From Plazaster borealis (taxonomy: Eukaryota; Echinodermata; Asteroidea; Forcipulatida; Labidiasteridae), in contig CM037472.1 of assembly GCA_021014325.1 (NCBI GenBank), forward strand, positions 37,224,234-37,288,233: a stretch of DNA of 64,000 nucleotides, in the 5' to 3' direction. Each line of letters starts with the position of its first letter. The first letter of the stretch is position 1. The position numbers were made by a program, and so were the translations under genes. Positions 21,701-30,084 of this stretch are shown in pieces. The notes under the pieces were generated by a model. The model saw only the letters and a list, made by a program, of their open reading frames with translations, had not been told where the DNA came from and made no database searches.

Positions 21701-23683
21701 TTCTTGCAAGAAGTTTCTATTCCTACCTGAAAGCACACAAATTTTTACAACAAGGGTGTTTTTTCTTTCATCATTTTCTTGCAACTTCGATGACCAATTG
21801 AGCCCAAATTTTCACAGGCTTGTTATTTTATGCATATGTTGGGATACACCAAGTGAGAACACTGGTCTTCGACAATTACCAAACGTGTTCAGTGCCTTTA
21901 AACAAATTCATAACAAAGGACCCCTGGGCCATTGGCAGATTGTGATCTACTAGACTTCTTTCATTTAATAATGCGGACATTACTTTTTGCTGGTTGAGAT
22001 GAGTCTTTTTCAGCTGCATACTCTGGCCATGTAGGTACGTCATTGAGGCTGGTGATGTCGGAGCGTCTACGCCTTCCCTCTTTCACCTTCTCCTCCAACG
22101 TCTTGTTAAGGTACTCCTCTTTGTAGGACACAGAAAAGAAAGTATCACATTATTCCTTTTAGTTATTTTGTTCATGTGCGACAGGGTTTGCCCTTAACCT
22201 TTTTCAGTGACTAGCCAGCAGGACCAATGAGTTGTTACTTCAAAGTTGAAGTCACGTTAACTCTTAAAAGTGACTTTTTGTTGTGTAGACAGTAACCAGT
22301 ATGTAAAAAAAAAAAACTATTTCTTTACAAACAATTGTTTCTGATATCCAAGAAAAATATAATAAGCAAAACATGGTAGAAAGAGTAAGAGGGTTAACTT
22401 CCCCCCCCAAAAAACCCCAACAGCAACAAAAAACAGCAATAAAAAAGTACTACTAAATATCACCTGCCACTTATTTCAACCAGGGGTATCCTCTTGTTTA
22501 TAAAGTGCCTCCAAGTCGGGAGCTCATCGGGAGCTCACATAACACAGAAATCTGGTTTTCTTAATGCTTTTTGTAAATGAATTAAAGTGAAGGTACACCG
22601 TTGTAAATTGGGAAGAGTGATTCAAATCCACTAGTTTCCACTTTACACACCATAAACAACTAACCTGTGAATATTTCATTCACTTCGTAAGTCCAGTTTC
22701 AGTGGAGTTATATGACTCTTCATGGTTTGTTCAGTTTTACAGTCAGGGTCAGGCTTATTTTCGACTGCCGAAACTGAAATTGTAGCAACCAGTGAATTTT
22801 TGGGAATCTCCATAGGCTATTCTTTTAACTTTGACAGTTTATCAGATGGAAATAATTCCCCTGGCAAATGAGTAATCAGGGCCCATTTATGTGGAACAAA
22901 TTACCGCACAACATCCGTCATGCATTTTCACTGGCAGCCTTCAGGAAAGCTCTCAATACCAATTTATTTGACTTGTAATCTTTTCTTTGTTTGTTGTTTT
23001 TTTCTCTTGTGTTTGCTTTTTTCTTGTGAATGCAGCTTTTTGTAAGAGCGCTACATCAATGCTTTTTTAGTATAGTATAGTAGATGTTAAATTTGCATCG
23101 GGTATAAAGAACATTATTTGGTTTTGGCAAAGTACTGTATACTCAGTACTTTTCCCGAGTCCTGTGAAAAAAAAAAAACCCTCAGGGAAATTACTCGAGT
23201 GGGATTCGAACCCACGACCTTTGCCATTCTAGAGCAGATGTCTTACCAACTAGACCACCGAGATTGCCCGGTAGCTAGAGGCAGTTTGAATCCTATATTA
23301 TAGCAGCGGGTACCGCAACAATTTAATCAATTTTAAATTTGCATCAGGGAAAAAGAATATTATTTGTTTTTTACCCTTACACCGATGTGTGTAAAGCAAT
23401 GTATACTCAGTACTTTCCCGAGTCCTGTGAAAAACAAATCCACAGGCATATTACTCGGGTGGGATTCGAACCCACACCCTTTGCCATTCTTAAGCAGATG
23501 TCTTAGTATCGTATAGTACAGTAATGGATTGGTGTGACCTTTGATCATCAGTGAGCTTTTTTGAAGATAATCATGCTTACCTCTATTTTTTCGATAGGCA
23601 AGCAGTGGGGTGCCTGATGACATAAACCGTTTGAGGGTTGGAACATCCTGGTCAGAAGGCCCTGGTTCTTGTTGAGAACTCAT
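9696..23683 (-). CDS. MACROD1/2-type macro-domain protein (ADP-ribosyl hydrolase) with a large intradomain insertion; 9 exons
   Basis: Coding exons on the minus strand, in order: 23683-23581, 22118-21984, 19888-19772, 18028-17933, 16225-16205, 15076-14012, 12699-12623, 11815-11731, 9772-9696. They join in frame to 591 codons. All introns but the seventh are phase 1; the seventh is phase 0. Seen: an N-terminal helical region with NDVPTWPEY (like the PTW motif before MACROD macro domains), then [20 protein letters not shown] (95-114), GGGGVDGAIH (115-124), YVIHTVGP (158-165), an ELQSCY helix (182-187), [12 protein letters not shown] (502-513), [18 protein letters not shown] and IERIIFCLF. Known: these motifs form the ADP-ribose pocket of MACROD-class enzymes that remove mono-ADP-ribose from proteins. 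The NAAN, VDG and STGIYG residues are all kept, so activity is plausible. Odd: residues ~200-498 are a charged repetitive block inside the fold, where relatives have none. The start Met 23683 has A at -3; in-frame upstream Mets at 23746 and 23716 are alternatives. Confidence 0.88.
9890..10110 (-). mobile_element. tRNA-derived SINE (family 2), minus strand
   Basis: The minus strand reads ccgggctagctcagtggtct agtggtaagac (A-box-like) and gtgggttcaaatcccacc (B box), followed by a short tail with tttttttcacagaacttg. Copies occur at 23105-23335, 23340-23520 and 35245-35435. Confidence 0.75.
10122..11366 (+). mobile_element. family B' MITE half plus flank, split by an hAT-like insertion
   Basis: 10122-10298 and 11204-11366 together match 6188-6672 without its foldback. 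The break is the 905-bp insertion described next. The right flank (aaatttgtgctaacggcccg) matches beyond the MITE end. Confidence 0.8.
10299..11203. mobile_element. hAT-like non-autonomous insertion, ~905 bp
   Basis: It interrupts the sequence that is continuous at 6499-6510. The direct repeat ggtatac flanks it (10292-10298 and 11204-11210). Ends CAGGGGTAGAAATA and, on the other strand, CAGGCGTCGAAATA are imperfect inverted repeats of the hAT CAGNG type. The two ~100-codon open frames inside match no protein I recognise. Confidence 0.7.
11367..11505 (+). repeat. interspersed repeat family J, copy 1
   Basis: ttggacaccctgttttatct, tttaaatttccagcaaattt and ttaccaaatcctggctaaa recur at 54690-54836 in the same order. 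Confidence 0.75.
11731..11815 (-). CDS. macro gene exon 8 (last strand and helix of the macro fold)
   Basis: Acceptor CTGACAG at 11822-11816, then [20 protein letters not shown] and LPLYFPLN, and donor GTAACG at 11730. The segment matches the VDRIIFC-V-L...IY...YFP ending of MACROD domains. If unspliced, the frame reads nine more residues to a TGA at 11704-11702, a possible alternative C-terminus. Confidence 0.88.
12115..12151. repeat. perfect hairpin in macro intron 7
   Basis: The arms TTGAAAGATGGAAT (12115-12128) and ATTCCATCTTTCAA (12138-12151) are perfect complements around a 9-base loop. The rest of intron 7 (11816-12622) shows nothing else I can name. Confidence 0.8.
12623..12699 (-). 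CDS. macro gene exon 7
   Basis: Acceptor CTTTGCAG at 12707-12700, then [19 protein letters not shown] and VNHEKTD; donor GTGAGT at 12622-12617, phase 0. This is the helix that follows the STGIYG loop in MACROD proteins (G-x-P-x-x-x-A...A...T...W). Confidence 0.92.
12826..13060 (-). mobile_element. LINE 3' end (CR1/L2/Rex1-like), minus strand
   Basis: The minus strand encodes [16 protein letters not shown] and [14 protein letters not shown] then a stop, the standard end of these reverse-transcriptase ORFs. The 3' UTR ends in (ATT)n, seen as aataataataat at 12826-12842. Confidence 0.85.
13150..13490 (-). mobile_element. tRNA-derived SINE (family 1), minus strand
   Basis: The minus-strand head has the B box gttcgagtcccgg and the arm ctggtgtttctgatcagcag, which recalls a long-variable-arm tRNA (Leu/Ser type). 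The body includes gtccttcggatgggatgtaa. Other copies: 41715 (+), 43256 (-), 57947 (+). Confidence 0.8.
13633..13986 (+). mobile_element. MITE family B copy
   Basis: From aaaggaaagtatacgtttgg to aaaggtatacgttcccttta, with the palindrome TCTGAGAAATGTACTGtCAGTATACGTTTCTCAGA at about 13805-13838. It ends 26 bases from the macro exon 6 donor. Confidence 0.8.
14012..15076 (-). CDS. macro gene exon 6: mid macro domain with ~300-residue repetitive insertion
   Basis: Acceptor CCTTGCAG at 15084-15077; donor GTGAGA at 14011-14006, phase 1. The exon opens with [12 protein letters not shown] and the helix [18 protein letters not shown] (182-199), then leaves the family pattern for about 300 residues. These are Q/E/K/H/S/P-rich, then D/E/K-rich up to [16 protein letters not shown]. 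It rejoins the fold at [14 protein letters not shown] (499-512). In MACROD1/2 the helix and the AFPCISTG strand are separated by only a few residues. The frame is open throughout. I found no phase-compatible donor and acceptor that would remove the block as an intron. Confidence 0.9.
14429..14850 (-). repeat. coding minisatellite, 27-bp unit (9 residues)
   Basis: About 16 units alternate EKEQHASPE and KMEQHASPE, so the true period is mostly 54 bp. One unit lacks Q (24 bp), and two EKEQ units sit side by side twice. The unit length keeps the frame whatever the copy number. The plus strand and other frames are also open because the unit has no stops; these are shadows. Confidence 0.92.
15258..15710 (+). 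mobile_element. interspersed repeat family E (CAGGGCT ends)
   Basis: It starts cagggctcgaattttacact and ends attcaagccctg, imperfect inverted ends of hAT appearance. It contains ggtccagtaaacattttgag. Related pieces lie at 20250, 31135, 45535 and 57362. A C run sits at 15677-15692. Confidence 0.7.
15863..16171. mobile_element. foldback element family I
   Basis: The ends gagactgtgcgagtctttcg and cgcgagacttgcacagtct are inverted. Related pieces are at 43793 and 44548. It ends about 28 bases from the donor of the 21-bp exon. Confidence 0.7.
16205..16225 (-). CDS. macro gene exon 5: 21-base microexon
   Basis: Acceptor CCAATCAG at 16233-16226, exon of 21 bases, then perfect donor GTAAGT (16204-16199). 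It completes a G from exon 4, encodes YLLPAR and gives the first base of Y158, producing KITAGYLLPARYVIHTVGP. That is the exact family pattern (KIT-GY-LPA-YVIHTVGP). Homology and phase on both sides leave little doubt despite its size. Confidence 0.9.
16425..16480 (+). mobile_element. truncated tRNA-like SINE head
   Basis: gatggcttagctggtagagc resembles an A box and cacaggttcaca a weak B box. It is cut off directly after. Low confidence. Confidence 0.4.
16546..17240 (-). mobile_element. LINE 3' part (CR1/L2/Rex1-like), minus strand, with nested foldback
   Basis: The minus strand carries [11 protein letters not shown] and later [26 protein letters not shown], the reverse-transcriptase C-terminus. 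The 3' UTR ends in (ATT)n, seen as aataataat at 16546-16569. A foldback at about 16990-17135 (ttcacgaaactttac and its complement) splits the frame. Confidence 0.8.
17241..17932. other. macro intron 4, no further feature seen
   Basis: I see no exon on either strand. The open frame that crosses from here into exon 4 on the opposite strand is a shadow. Confidence 0.4.
17933..18028 (-). CDS. macro gene exon 4
   Basis: Acceptor GATTTACAG at 18037-18029, then V completed and [31 protein letters not shown]; donor GTATGA at 17932-17927, phase 1. It matches the VDG-IH-AAGP-LL-EC...GC-TG-AKIT segment of MACROD domains. The usual AAGP is SAGN here. Confidence 0.93.
18682..19312 (+). repeat. 16-bp minisatellite, about 36 units, in macro intron 3
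   Basis: Unit ttggtcacttcgtacc with few variants. Because it has no stops and 16 is not a multiple of 3, all three plus frames stay open (16-residue cycle). The long frames here are not proteins. Degenerate copies in the opposite orientation lie at 19655-19754. Confidence 0.95.
19655..19754 (-). repeat. inverted degenerate copies of the 16-bp minisatellite
   Basis: ggtacgaagtgtc, ggtacgaagtggtc and ggtacgaagtgaccc are the complement of the main array's unit. They end about 16 bases from the exon 3 donor at 19771. Confidence 0.85.
19772..19888 (-). CDS. macro gene exon 3: start of the macro domain
   Basis: Acceptor GTGAACAG at 19896-19889, then [34 protein letters not shown] and GGGG; donor GTTTGT at 19771-19766, phase 1. 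It contains the adenine-binding Asp of GDIT and the NAAN motif. The donor is weak but phase and homology fix it. Confidence 0.93.
19966..20248. repeat. interspersed repeat family G, copy 2
   Basis: Same blocks in order as 7600-7866. It is followed at once by a 5' piece of family E (20250-20395). Confidence 0.75.
20427..20622. mobile_element. foldback element (GGGCCCAATTTC family)
   Basis: The ends ggcccaatttcatagagctg and aagaaattgggccc are inverted; the interior has agcac/gctta arms. Further copies: 37649-37842, 50773-50969; partial 36211, 53130. Confidence 0.8.
20703..21122. mobile_element. MITE with ~50-bp inverted ends
   Basis: The left end ttttgtgatgtactcatttt ccaatagatatagtcctcat is the complement of the right end with few changes. 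The interior is not coding. Confidence 0.85.
21529..21902 (-). mobile_element. MITE family A copy, minus orientation
   Basis: Ends gaaggcactgtacacgtttg and cgtgttcagtgcctttaa. It lies 82 bases from macro exon 2. Confidence 0.85.
21984..22118 (-). CDS. macro gene exon 2 (region before the macro domain)
   Basis: Encodes E completed, [20 protein letters not shown] and [24 protein letters not shown]; donor GTAATG at 21983-21978, phase 1. The EEYL...PTW pattern matches the helical stretch before the macro domain in MACROD1/2. The acceptor appears to be AAAG (22123-22119) after a pyrimidine tract, because an in-frame stop precedes it and no other AG fits the phase. Confidence 0.8.
22119..22882. 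other. macro intron 1 (part); old repeat related to 20400-21360
   Basis: 22535-22860 resembles 20630-21360 in order (cacagaaatctggttttct, aacctgtgaa, caccagtgaatttt). It is a diverged copy of an unnamed element. No exon seen. Confidence 0.45.
22883..23095 (+). mobile_element. LINE 3' end fragment, plus strand
   Basis: Encodes [20 protein letters not shown] then ALNTNLFDL and a stop, the usual ORF end, then a short 3' UTR ending near agtatagtatag. Confidence 0.75.
23105..23520 (-). mobile_element. two tandem tRNA-derived SINE (family 2) copies, minus strand
   Basis: 23105-23335 and 23340-23520 both carry gtgggttcgaatcccac (B box, minus strand) and the gatttgcctg/aaaaaaa tail. The second is truncated at its tRNA end. 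Confidence 0.7.
23581..23683 (-). CDS. macro gene exon 1 (start codon)
   Basis: ATG at 23683 (context acaATGa), then [20 protein letters not shown] and [14 protein letters not shown]; donor GTAAGC at 23580-23575, phase 1. A pyrimidine tract and CAG at about 23707 suggest a 5' UTR splice just upstream. This end has no family signature; it is called on phase, donor and frame. Confidence 0.7.
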
Positions 23684-23757
23684 TGTCAAAACAATCCTAT
23701 TCCCTGAATTCTGTTTCATGAAGAAAGAAAAAGTGTTCAATATCATTGATTTTTAAT

Positions 23758-24125
23758 CTTAAAGACACTGGACACCTTTGGTAATTGTCAAAGACCAGTC
23801 TTCTCACTTAGTGTATCTCAACATATGCACAAAATAACAAACCTGTAAAAATTTGAACTCAATTTGTCATCGAAGTTGCGAGATAATAATGGAAGAAAAA
23901 ACACCCTTGTCACACGAAGTTGTGTGCTTTCAGATGTGATTTCGAGACCTGAATTCAAATATTTTACTGAAAAATTACTTTTTTCTCAAAAACGACGTTA
24001 CTTCAGAGGGAGCTGTTTCTCACGATGTTTTATACTATCAACAGCTCTCCATTGATCGTTACCAAGTAAGTTTTTATGCTAACAATTATTTTGAGTAATT
24101 ACCAATAGTGTCCAGTGCCTTTAAA
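23758..24125 (+). mobile_element. MITE family A copy
   Basis: TTAAAGACACTGGACACC to GTGTCCAGTGCCTTTAA. Full-length and slightly diverged. Confidence 0.85.
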
Positions 24126-24154
24126 CTATAGTTGCGACAACCATGGTAATACTA

Positions 24155-24541
24155 AAAGGGAGGGTATACCTTTGGTAATTATTCCAAAAATTAATGAGCA
24201 TAACAACTTTATTGGTAGGAAGCACTGCAGCTGTTGAATGTAAAACATTTTGAGAAGCAATTCCCTTCAAAGGAATGTGGTTTTAGAGAGAGGGATTCAA
24301 AACCATTTCAACTTATGAACTGTTTCTCAGATTGTGTATTCCAATTACGAATTATTCTTCCTGCCTTGACATTACCGCACAGGATTTTCGGCAATATCAA
24401 AAAAATGCCACCACCTTTTGAAATGAACTTCTCACAGGTTAGTTTTTATTGTATATATCTACATTTTACATCATACATTTATGTAGGATTAAAACAAACA
24501 GTGGGTTCCAATTACCAAACATATATACAATCCCTTTAAGT
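24155..24541 (+). mobile_element. MITE family B copy
   Basis: From aaagggagggtatacctttg to acatatatacaatcccttta, with the shared block ccaccttttgaaatgaac. Confidence 0.8.
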
Positions 24542-24572
24542 GGTTGCAACTATCACAATGTTAGGCAAAATA

Positions 24573-24910
24573 AAAAACAAACTTGTTTAGCGTCCTGCCT
24601 TTTTGAAAAAAAGGAAGGAGAAGGGCCTTATTTTTCTTTCTTTTTTCTTCAAAAATGGCTGCCCAACACATTTTTTAAGACAACCAGCCTGGCCATTTTT
24701 CAAGATGGTTGCCAGCTTTTATCAAAATGGCCGCCACTTGGACTCAGGAAATTAAATATTGGCTTCTTATGGGCTAGAAGATGCAATAGAAAATGAAACC
24801 AAAATAATGAGATTGTTAACATTTATTGTGTTTTTTTTCGTAAACAGAAAAAAAGAATTTTAAAAAAGCAGGCGGCCTCTTAAAAGGAAGCGGGCGGGGA
24901 CGCTAAACAC
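24573..24910. mobile_element. foldback/MITE with TTTAGCGTCC ends
   Basis: acttgtttagcgtcctgcc at the left and gggacgctaaacacaat at the right are inverted. The interior is rich in aaaatggc, an imperfect repeat. Confidence 0.65.
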
Positions 24911-24965
24911 AATTTTTTTTGTTGCCTTGGCTTATGTTGTGGAATAAGCCTGTCCTTCCAACACT

Positions 24966-25715
24966 CTTAGCAACAACCACAATTGCCAATCTGTGACCTT
25001 AGATAGTATCTTTATCTTAGGTCATTTTCTTTAACGGTTCCAAAAACCGAAGGTTTACTTTGCCTTTATTAAGTCCACTCTCTTTTTTTTAACCAAGAGA
25101 AAACTATTTTCAAAGCCAAATTACCCTGGCCACAGGCCTATAATACCCCTAGCCCCAATCAGGGTCCCTCCACATACCCTGCCAAGTACAACAGAATGCA
25201 ACACAGTTGAAATGAGAACCATGCCAAATGCAACAAAATGCAACAAGGGATTTTGTTGCATTGTGCAGGCATGTTGTTTGTGTTAGGACTGAGCAAGGGG
25301 ATTTGCCCTGCTAAATGCAACAGTATGCACATAAGTGTAGTGGTGACTACAACAAAATGCAACACCAATATGAAGTCACTTGACTTCTAAATGCAACAAA
25401 TTCAGTCAAAGAATGACATCTGAGTTGACTGCCAAATGCAACAGATTACAACAACTTTTACCATTTCGTGCATATTTTTGCATTGAGCATGGTTAGGGTT
25501 AAGTAGTTGCAGCTAAGTCAAAATGTGTTGTAGCAACAACCACAGCCACAGCTGCCAATCTGTGACCTTAGATAGTGTTTTTATCTTAGGTCCTTTTCTT
25601 TAACGGTTCCAAAAACTGAAGGTATACTTTGCCTTTATGAAGTCCACTCTCTTTTTTTAACCAAGAGAAAACTATTCAAAAAGCCAAAATACCCTGGCCA
25701 CAGACCTATAATACT
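24966..25715 (+). repeat. direct repeat pair (~180 bp) around an aaatgcaaca-rich tract
   Basis: 24966-25148 and 25530-25715 share tgtgaccttagatagt, ctttaacggttccaaaaac and ccaagagaaaactatt in order. Between them (25185-25445) the word aaatgcaaca recurs many times at irregular spacing. Confidence 0.8.
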
Positions 25716-25867
25716 AAAGCGTATCTGCAATTTTTTTGATATCGTGTCGGCCTGACCTGCTATATTGTATGCGTGGCTAGAATGCTTACAATCAGTTCAT
25801 GTCTGATGTTAGTGTTACTGCTCTTGTCCTTACAATTACATATCGATTGTTGAACGAGGTTCGTTCC

Positions 25868-26447
25868 TTAACCCTTTCGTTACCGAATTGTTTGGACATA
25901 AACAACTGCTGGTGACCGCATTGTTTGACCACTCAAGGAAGCATTAAGCACACATTCTTACACAACAGAAAGCTTTCGTTCAAAGGCCAATTTTACAAAC
26001 TCCAATACCTCCTTGATTGAAGATATTGTTTAACAGCAAAATAAGTAATGTCAAAGTTCTTTGTCTTTATTTTCTCGATGTGATCTGTAATCTCAAGACT
26101 TTTTTGTACACAACCATATAGTGTTCTGTAGGTGTTTGGCATTTCGGATCTTTGAACTCCAATTTGAAGTGATTGCATAATAGCAACCTTATTTTATTTT
26201 ACCATCATTGGAAGGATCCGATCTTTCCCTTTCCAATGATGGAAAGCTTGGGTATGGGGGGTGAACATGGACAAACTACAGCTTTGCCTTTATTATTACA
26301 AATGTCAAATGGTCTTTGAACTTTGTGCTCAGGCTCGAGTGCGTTTTTGTGTGTAAGCTTGGTCGACTAAAGTTGCTAATGGTAAGGAAGAGAGGGTATT
26401 ATTTTTAGTGTAGTCGACTAAAGTCGCCTATGTAAGGAAAGGGTTAA
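25868..26447. mobile_element. piggyBac-like MITE (TTAA, CCC...GGG)
   Basis: TTAA-CCCTTTCGTTACC at the left and GTAAGGAAAGGG-TTAA at the right. CCC...GGG ends inside TTAA duplications are the piggyBac pattern. The interior is non-coding. Confidence 0.65.
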
Positions 26448-26524
26448 TCTAGCAAAACAAACCTCAGTCATTCAGTGTCATTCATGTACAGATGTACATA
26501 GACCATATTATCAGTATACCCCTA

Positions 26525-27062
26525 CTTAGCCCCATTAATAGTGCCAATTCTCTGGACTTCCTCCGATCCTTGGCCCTACGCCCACGTACCTCCAGGAGGT
26601 GACATTTGTTTTCGAAAAGAAGCTCACGTTTTTATGCCGAGATTTTTTCCCCAGTTGTCACTTATTGCGGGGGGCGGTTCGTGGGCTAAAGTCAGGTGTT
26701 CGTGGCGCGCGCTATTGGCGAGTTGAATGAGCGGGTCGTCGGCCGCGCTGTGCGTGAAAGGTAAACGAGAAACGTCTTGCACCAAGACCATAGCGCATTA
26801 GCAAAATCGCGGATGCCGGGCAGTCAAACCGTGTCAGTAACGCCGCCGATTTTCTTCATAAATTACACCAAAACGAGCAAGCTCTTTTTTGAATTGATGT
26901 GCTGTCCACAAATGAGCTACAATAAGTGACAACTGGGGAAAAAATCTCGGCATAAAAACGTGAGTTTCTTTTCGAAAACAAATGTCACCTCCTGGAGGTA
27001 CGTGGGCGTAGGGCCAAGGATCGGAGGAAGTCCAGAGAATTGGCACTATGGGGCTAAGTAGG
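26525..27062. mobile_element. long inverted-repeat element, ~140-bp arms
   Basis: About 26528-26667 and 26920-27055 are near-perfect inverted copies (tggacttcctccgatccttg, cctccaggaggtgacatttg, ttttccccagttgtcactta). The word tatacccctac flanks both sides. Ends resemble the small foldback at 9072. Confidence 0.88.
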
Positions 27063-27764
27063 CCTATACCCCTACTCACTGTGGCCCCCTTGTTTGATGG
27101 CCACAGAAGTGGGGCTACATCAAGTAGACACTCATCATAGTTCCAAGAGTATCTACTCGAAGGTCCCTATTGATTTAATTGAAAAAGATGTACACAAAAA
27201 TCTCTTGAAATAATCAAAAATGTAGTGGGTGTGTCGGAAATAAACGTGAATACGTTAGAATCACGCTATATAATGGGGCTGGGTCATTCATGGAACAATG
27301 TTACATAAATTGTAAACAGATCATTTGAACTGATGTCTTAATCTTACGTCCTTCAGGCGCAGACAAACTAGAGAATTCACACAAATTGTTCTCAAACAGC
27401 CAAGAATATAAATACGGTGAAAGGTCAACATTTACTGGTGTTCACACGTAACAAAACAACCCAGGGTCAGGCAAGACGAGAGTGACCACACTATACTCTG
27501 CACTACTGCAGTACTATTGCAGGTTACCCCTATTGCATGGACCACACATTGCACACACACAATTTAGTCTTGATTCCAAGACGCTCCAGTTTGAAGTCAC
27601 GAATAGCTCGCCATCAGAGGGCGCTATCATTCCTGGGGTGCGTTTTGGCGACCAGACTGAAGTGAGCACTAAATTTGGGCCCAACACCAAATTTGGTGAT
27701 GGGCACCAAATTTACCAAATTTAGAACTACGTCAAAGACCGTCACTTGACGAACAGCAATAGTG
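27063..27764. other. no gene seen
   Basis: AT-rich, with a short mirror of caaatttgg words near 27670-27720. No exon found. Confidence 0.4.
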
Positions 27765-29225
27765 ACACGCATGAGGTATGGGCAAATACAGAGCCGAGAG
27801 TTCCATCTTAATTGGAAAATATTATCATTTTTTATTTCATAAATCTGTTCCACCCATCCCAGGCTATATCATATTAGCGCCCCAACGTGTTACGTCTGCT
27901 AATTAGCTCAGCCCAATTAATTTAATCAGGGAAGAAATTCGTACTGTATACGCTAAAATGCTTTACTAAATACACGCGTAAGGTATGGGCAAATACAAAG
28001 CCAAGAGTTCCATCTTAATTGGAATAAATTATCATTTTTTATTTCATAAATCTGTTCCACACATCCCAGGCTATATCAGATTAGCGCCCCGACGTGTAAG
28101 TTTGGCTAATTAGCTCAGCCCAATTAATTTAATCAGGGAAGAAATTACGAATTTCGTACTGTGTAGGCCCGCCTACGCTATAATGCTACACATACACGGG
28201 TAGGTATGGGCAAATACAAAGCCAAGAGTTCCATCTTAATTGGTAATTAATACAATTTTTTATTTCATAAATCTGTCTCACACATCCCAGGCTATATCAT
28301 ATTAGCGCCCCAACGTGTTACGTCTGCTAATTAGCTCAGCCCAATTAATTTAATCAGGGAAGAAATTCGTACTGTATACGCTATAATGCTATACTTACTA
28401 AATACACGCGTAAGGTATGGGCAAATACAAAGCCAAGAGTTCCATCTTAATTGGAAAATAATATTATTGTTTATTTCATAAATCTGTTCCACACATCCCA
28501 GGCTATATCAGATTAGCGCCCCGACGTGTAAGTTTGGCTAATTAGCTCAGCCCAATTAATATAATCAGGGAAGAAATTACGAATTTCGTACTGTGTAGGC
28601 CCGCCTACGCTATAATGCTACACATACACGGGTAGGTATGGGCAAATACAAAGCCAAGAGTTCCATCTTAATTGGTAATTAATACAATTTGTTATTTCAT
28701 AAATCTGTTCCACACACCCCAGGCTATATCATATCAGCGCCCCAACGTGTTACGTCTGCTAATTAGCTCAGCTCAATTAATTTAATCAGGAAAGAAATTC
28801 GTACTGTATACGCTATAATGCTTTACTAAATACACGCGTAAGGTATGGGCAAATACAAAGCCAAGAGTTCCATCTTAATTGGTAATTAATACAATTTTTC
28901 ATTTCATAAATCTGTTCCACACATCCCAGGCTATATCATATTCGCGCTCCAACGTGTTACGTCTGCTAACTAGCTCAGCTCAATTAATTTAATCAGGGAA
29001 GAAATTCGTACTGTATACGCTATAATGCTTTACTAAATACACGCGTAAGGTATGGGCAAATACAAAGCCAAGAGTTCCATCTTAATTGGTAATTAATACA
29101 ATTTTTCATTTCATAAATCTGTTCCACACATCCCAGGCTATATCATATTCGCGCTCCAACGTGTTACGTCTGCTAACTAGCTCAGCTCAAATAATTTAAT
29201 CAGGGAAGAAATTCGTACTGTATAC
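27765..29225 (+). repeat. satellite-like array, seven units of 207-221 bp
   Basis: ggtatgggcaaata occurs at 27775, 27982, 28203, 28414, 28635, 28842 and 29049 (periods 207, 221, 211, 221, 207, 207). Units with a tgtaggcccgcctac insert (221) alternate with shorter ones in the first five, a simple higher-order pattern. Confidence 0.95.
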
Positions 29226-29294
29226 TTGACTGGCTCTCACTACCGTCTTGGGAATCTCGTAGCGCTGGCCAGCTTAGTGTGAGAGCCAGTCAAG
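29225..29294. repeat. hairpin at the satellite boundary
   Basis: cttgactggctctcacta (29225-29242) and its near-complement tagtgtgagagccagtcaag (29275-29294). It replaces the normal end of the last satellite unit. Confidence 0.8.
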
Positions 29295-29441
29295 TTGGGT
29301 AATTCAAGCCACAAGAGGGCGCGCTATAACGAGTTGTAACCGAGCGCAGTACACTATCCGCTATCGATCACTGACGTCTTGGGCCAAGACTAATTGATAC
29401 GCGGCTCTTGGGGGAAGGAAGGGAAGGGTTCGTCGTGTGAC

Positions 29442-30084
29442 GGTCGCACTAAAAGCCGACAACTGGCGACGCCTGACGACAACTGCTGAAAACAAGTTTG
29501 AAATTATTGAGAAACAATGTTAGAACACGAATAAACCATTAAATATATGTAGAAGACTTATATAATATCCAAATCACCATCAATTTGTTGAATTTTTGTA
29601 TTATTAACTTGGGAAAACCAATTCTTTTTCCCACGAAATAGTAAAAACTGGTATCCGCCATGTTGCCTTTCTTGACTGTTCTTGGATAATACCATTCTTC
29701 TGCAGGGGTAACTTGTGAGGCCTAAGATGACTTAACACAAAAGTATTTACCTATTTACTGCTCTGTCCCAATCCCCCGCCCCCCCCCCCCCCATTTTTTC
29801 ATATAAAAAGATCTTTAAATGAAATTATTTTTATAAATACATTTTAAGCCGCGGGTGTGCCCAGCAGCTGATTCCATAACACGGACTGGCCGCATACCCC
29901 TGCATGACATAGTATCATCCAAGTTTGGTTCAAGGGGGAGGCTAGCTACAGGATTGTTTTAGTCATAGAGCTATGTGGTTTTAGCATAGAGTCTCTGTCC
30001 TTACTCTATGGTTTTAGTGCATTTAAAACTTGTTGTCGGCAGTTGTCGTCAGGTGTCGTCAATTGTCGGCTTTTTAGTGCGACC
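29442..30084. mobile_element. TIR element with ~60-bp ends
   Basis: ggtcgcactaaaagccgaca and acgacaactgc at the left are mirrored at 30024-30084 with several changes. A C run lies at 29779-29792. No clear target duplication. Confidence 0.75.
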
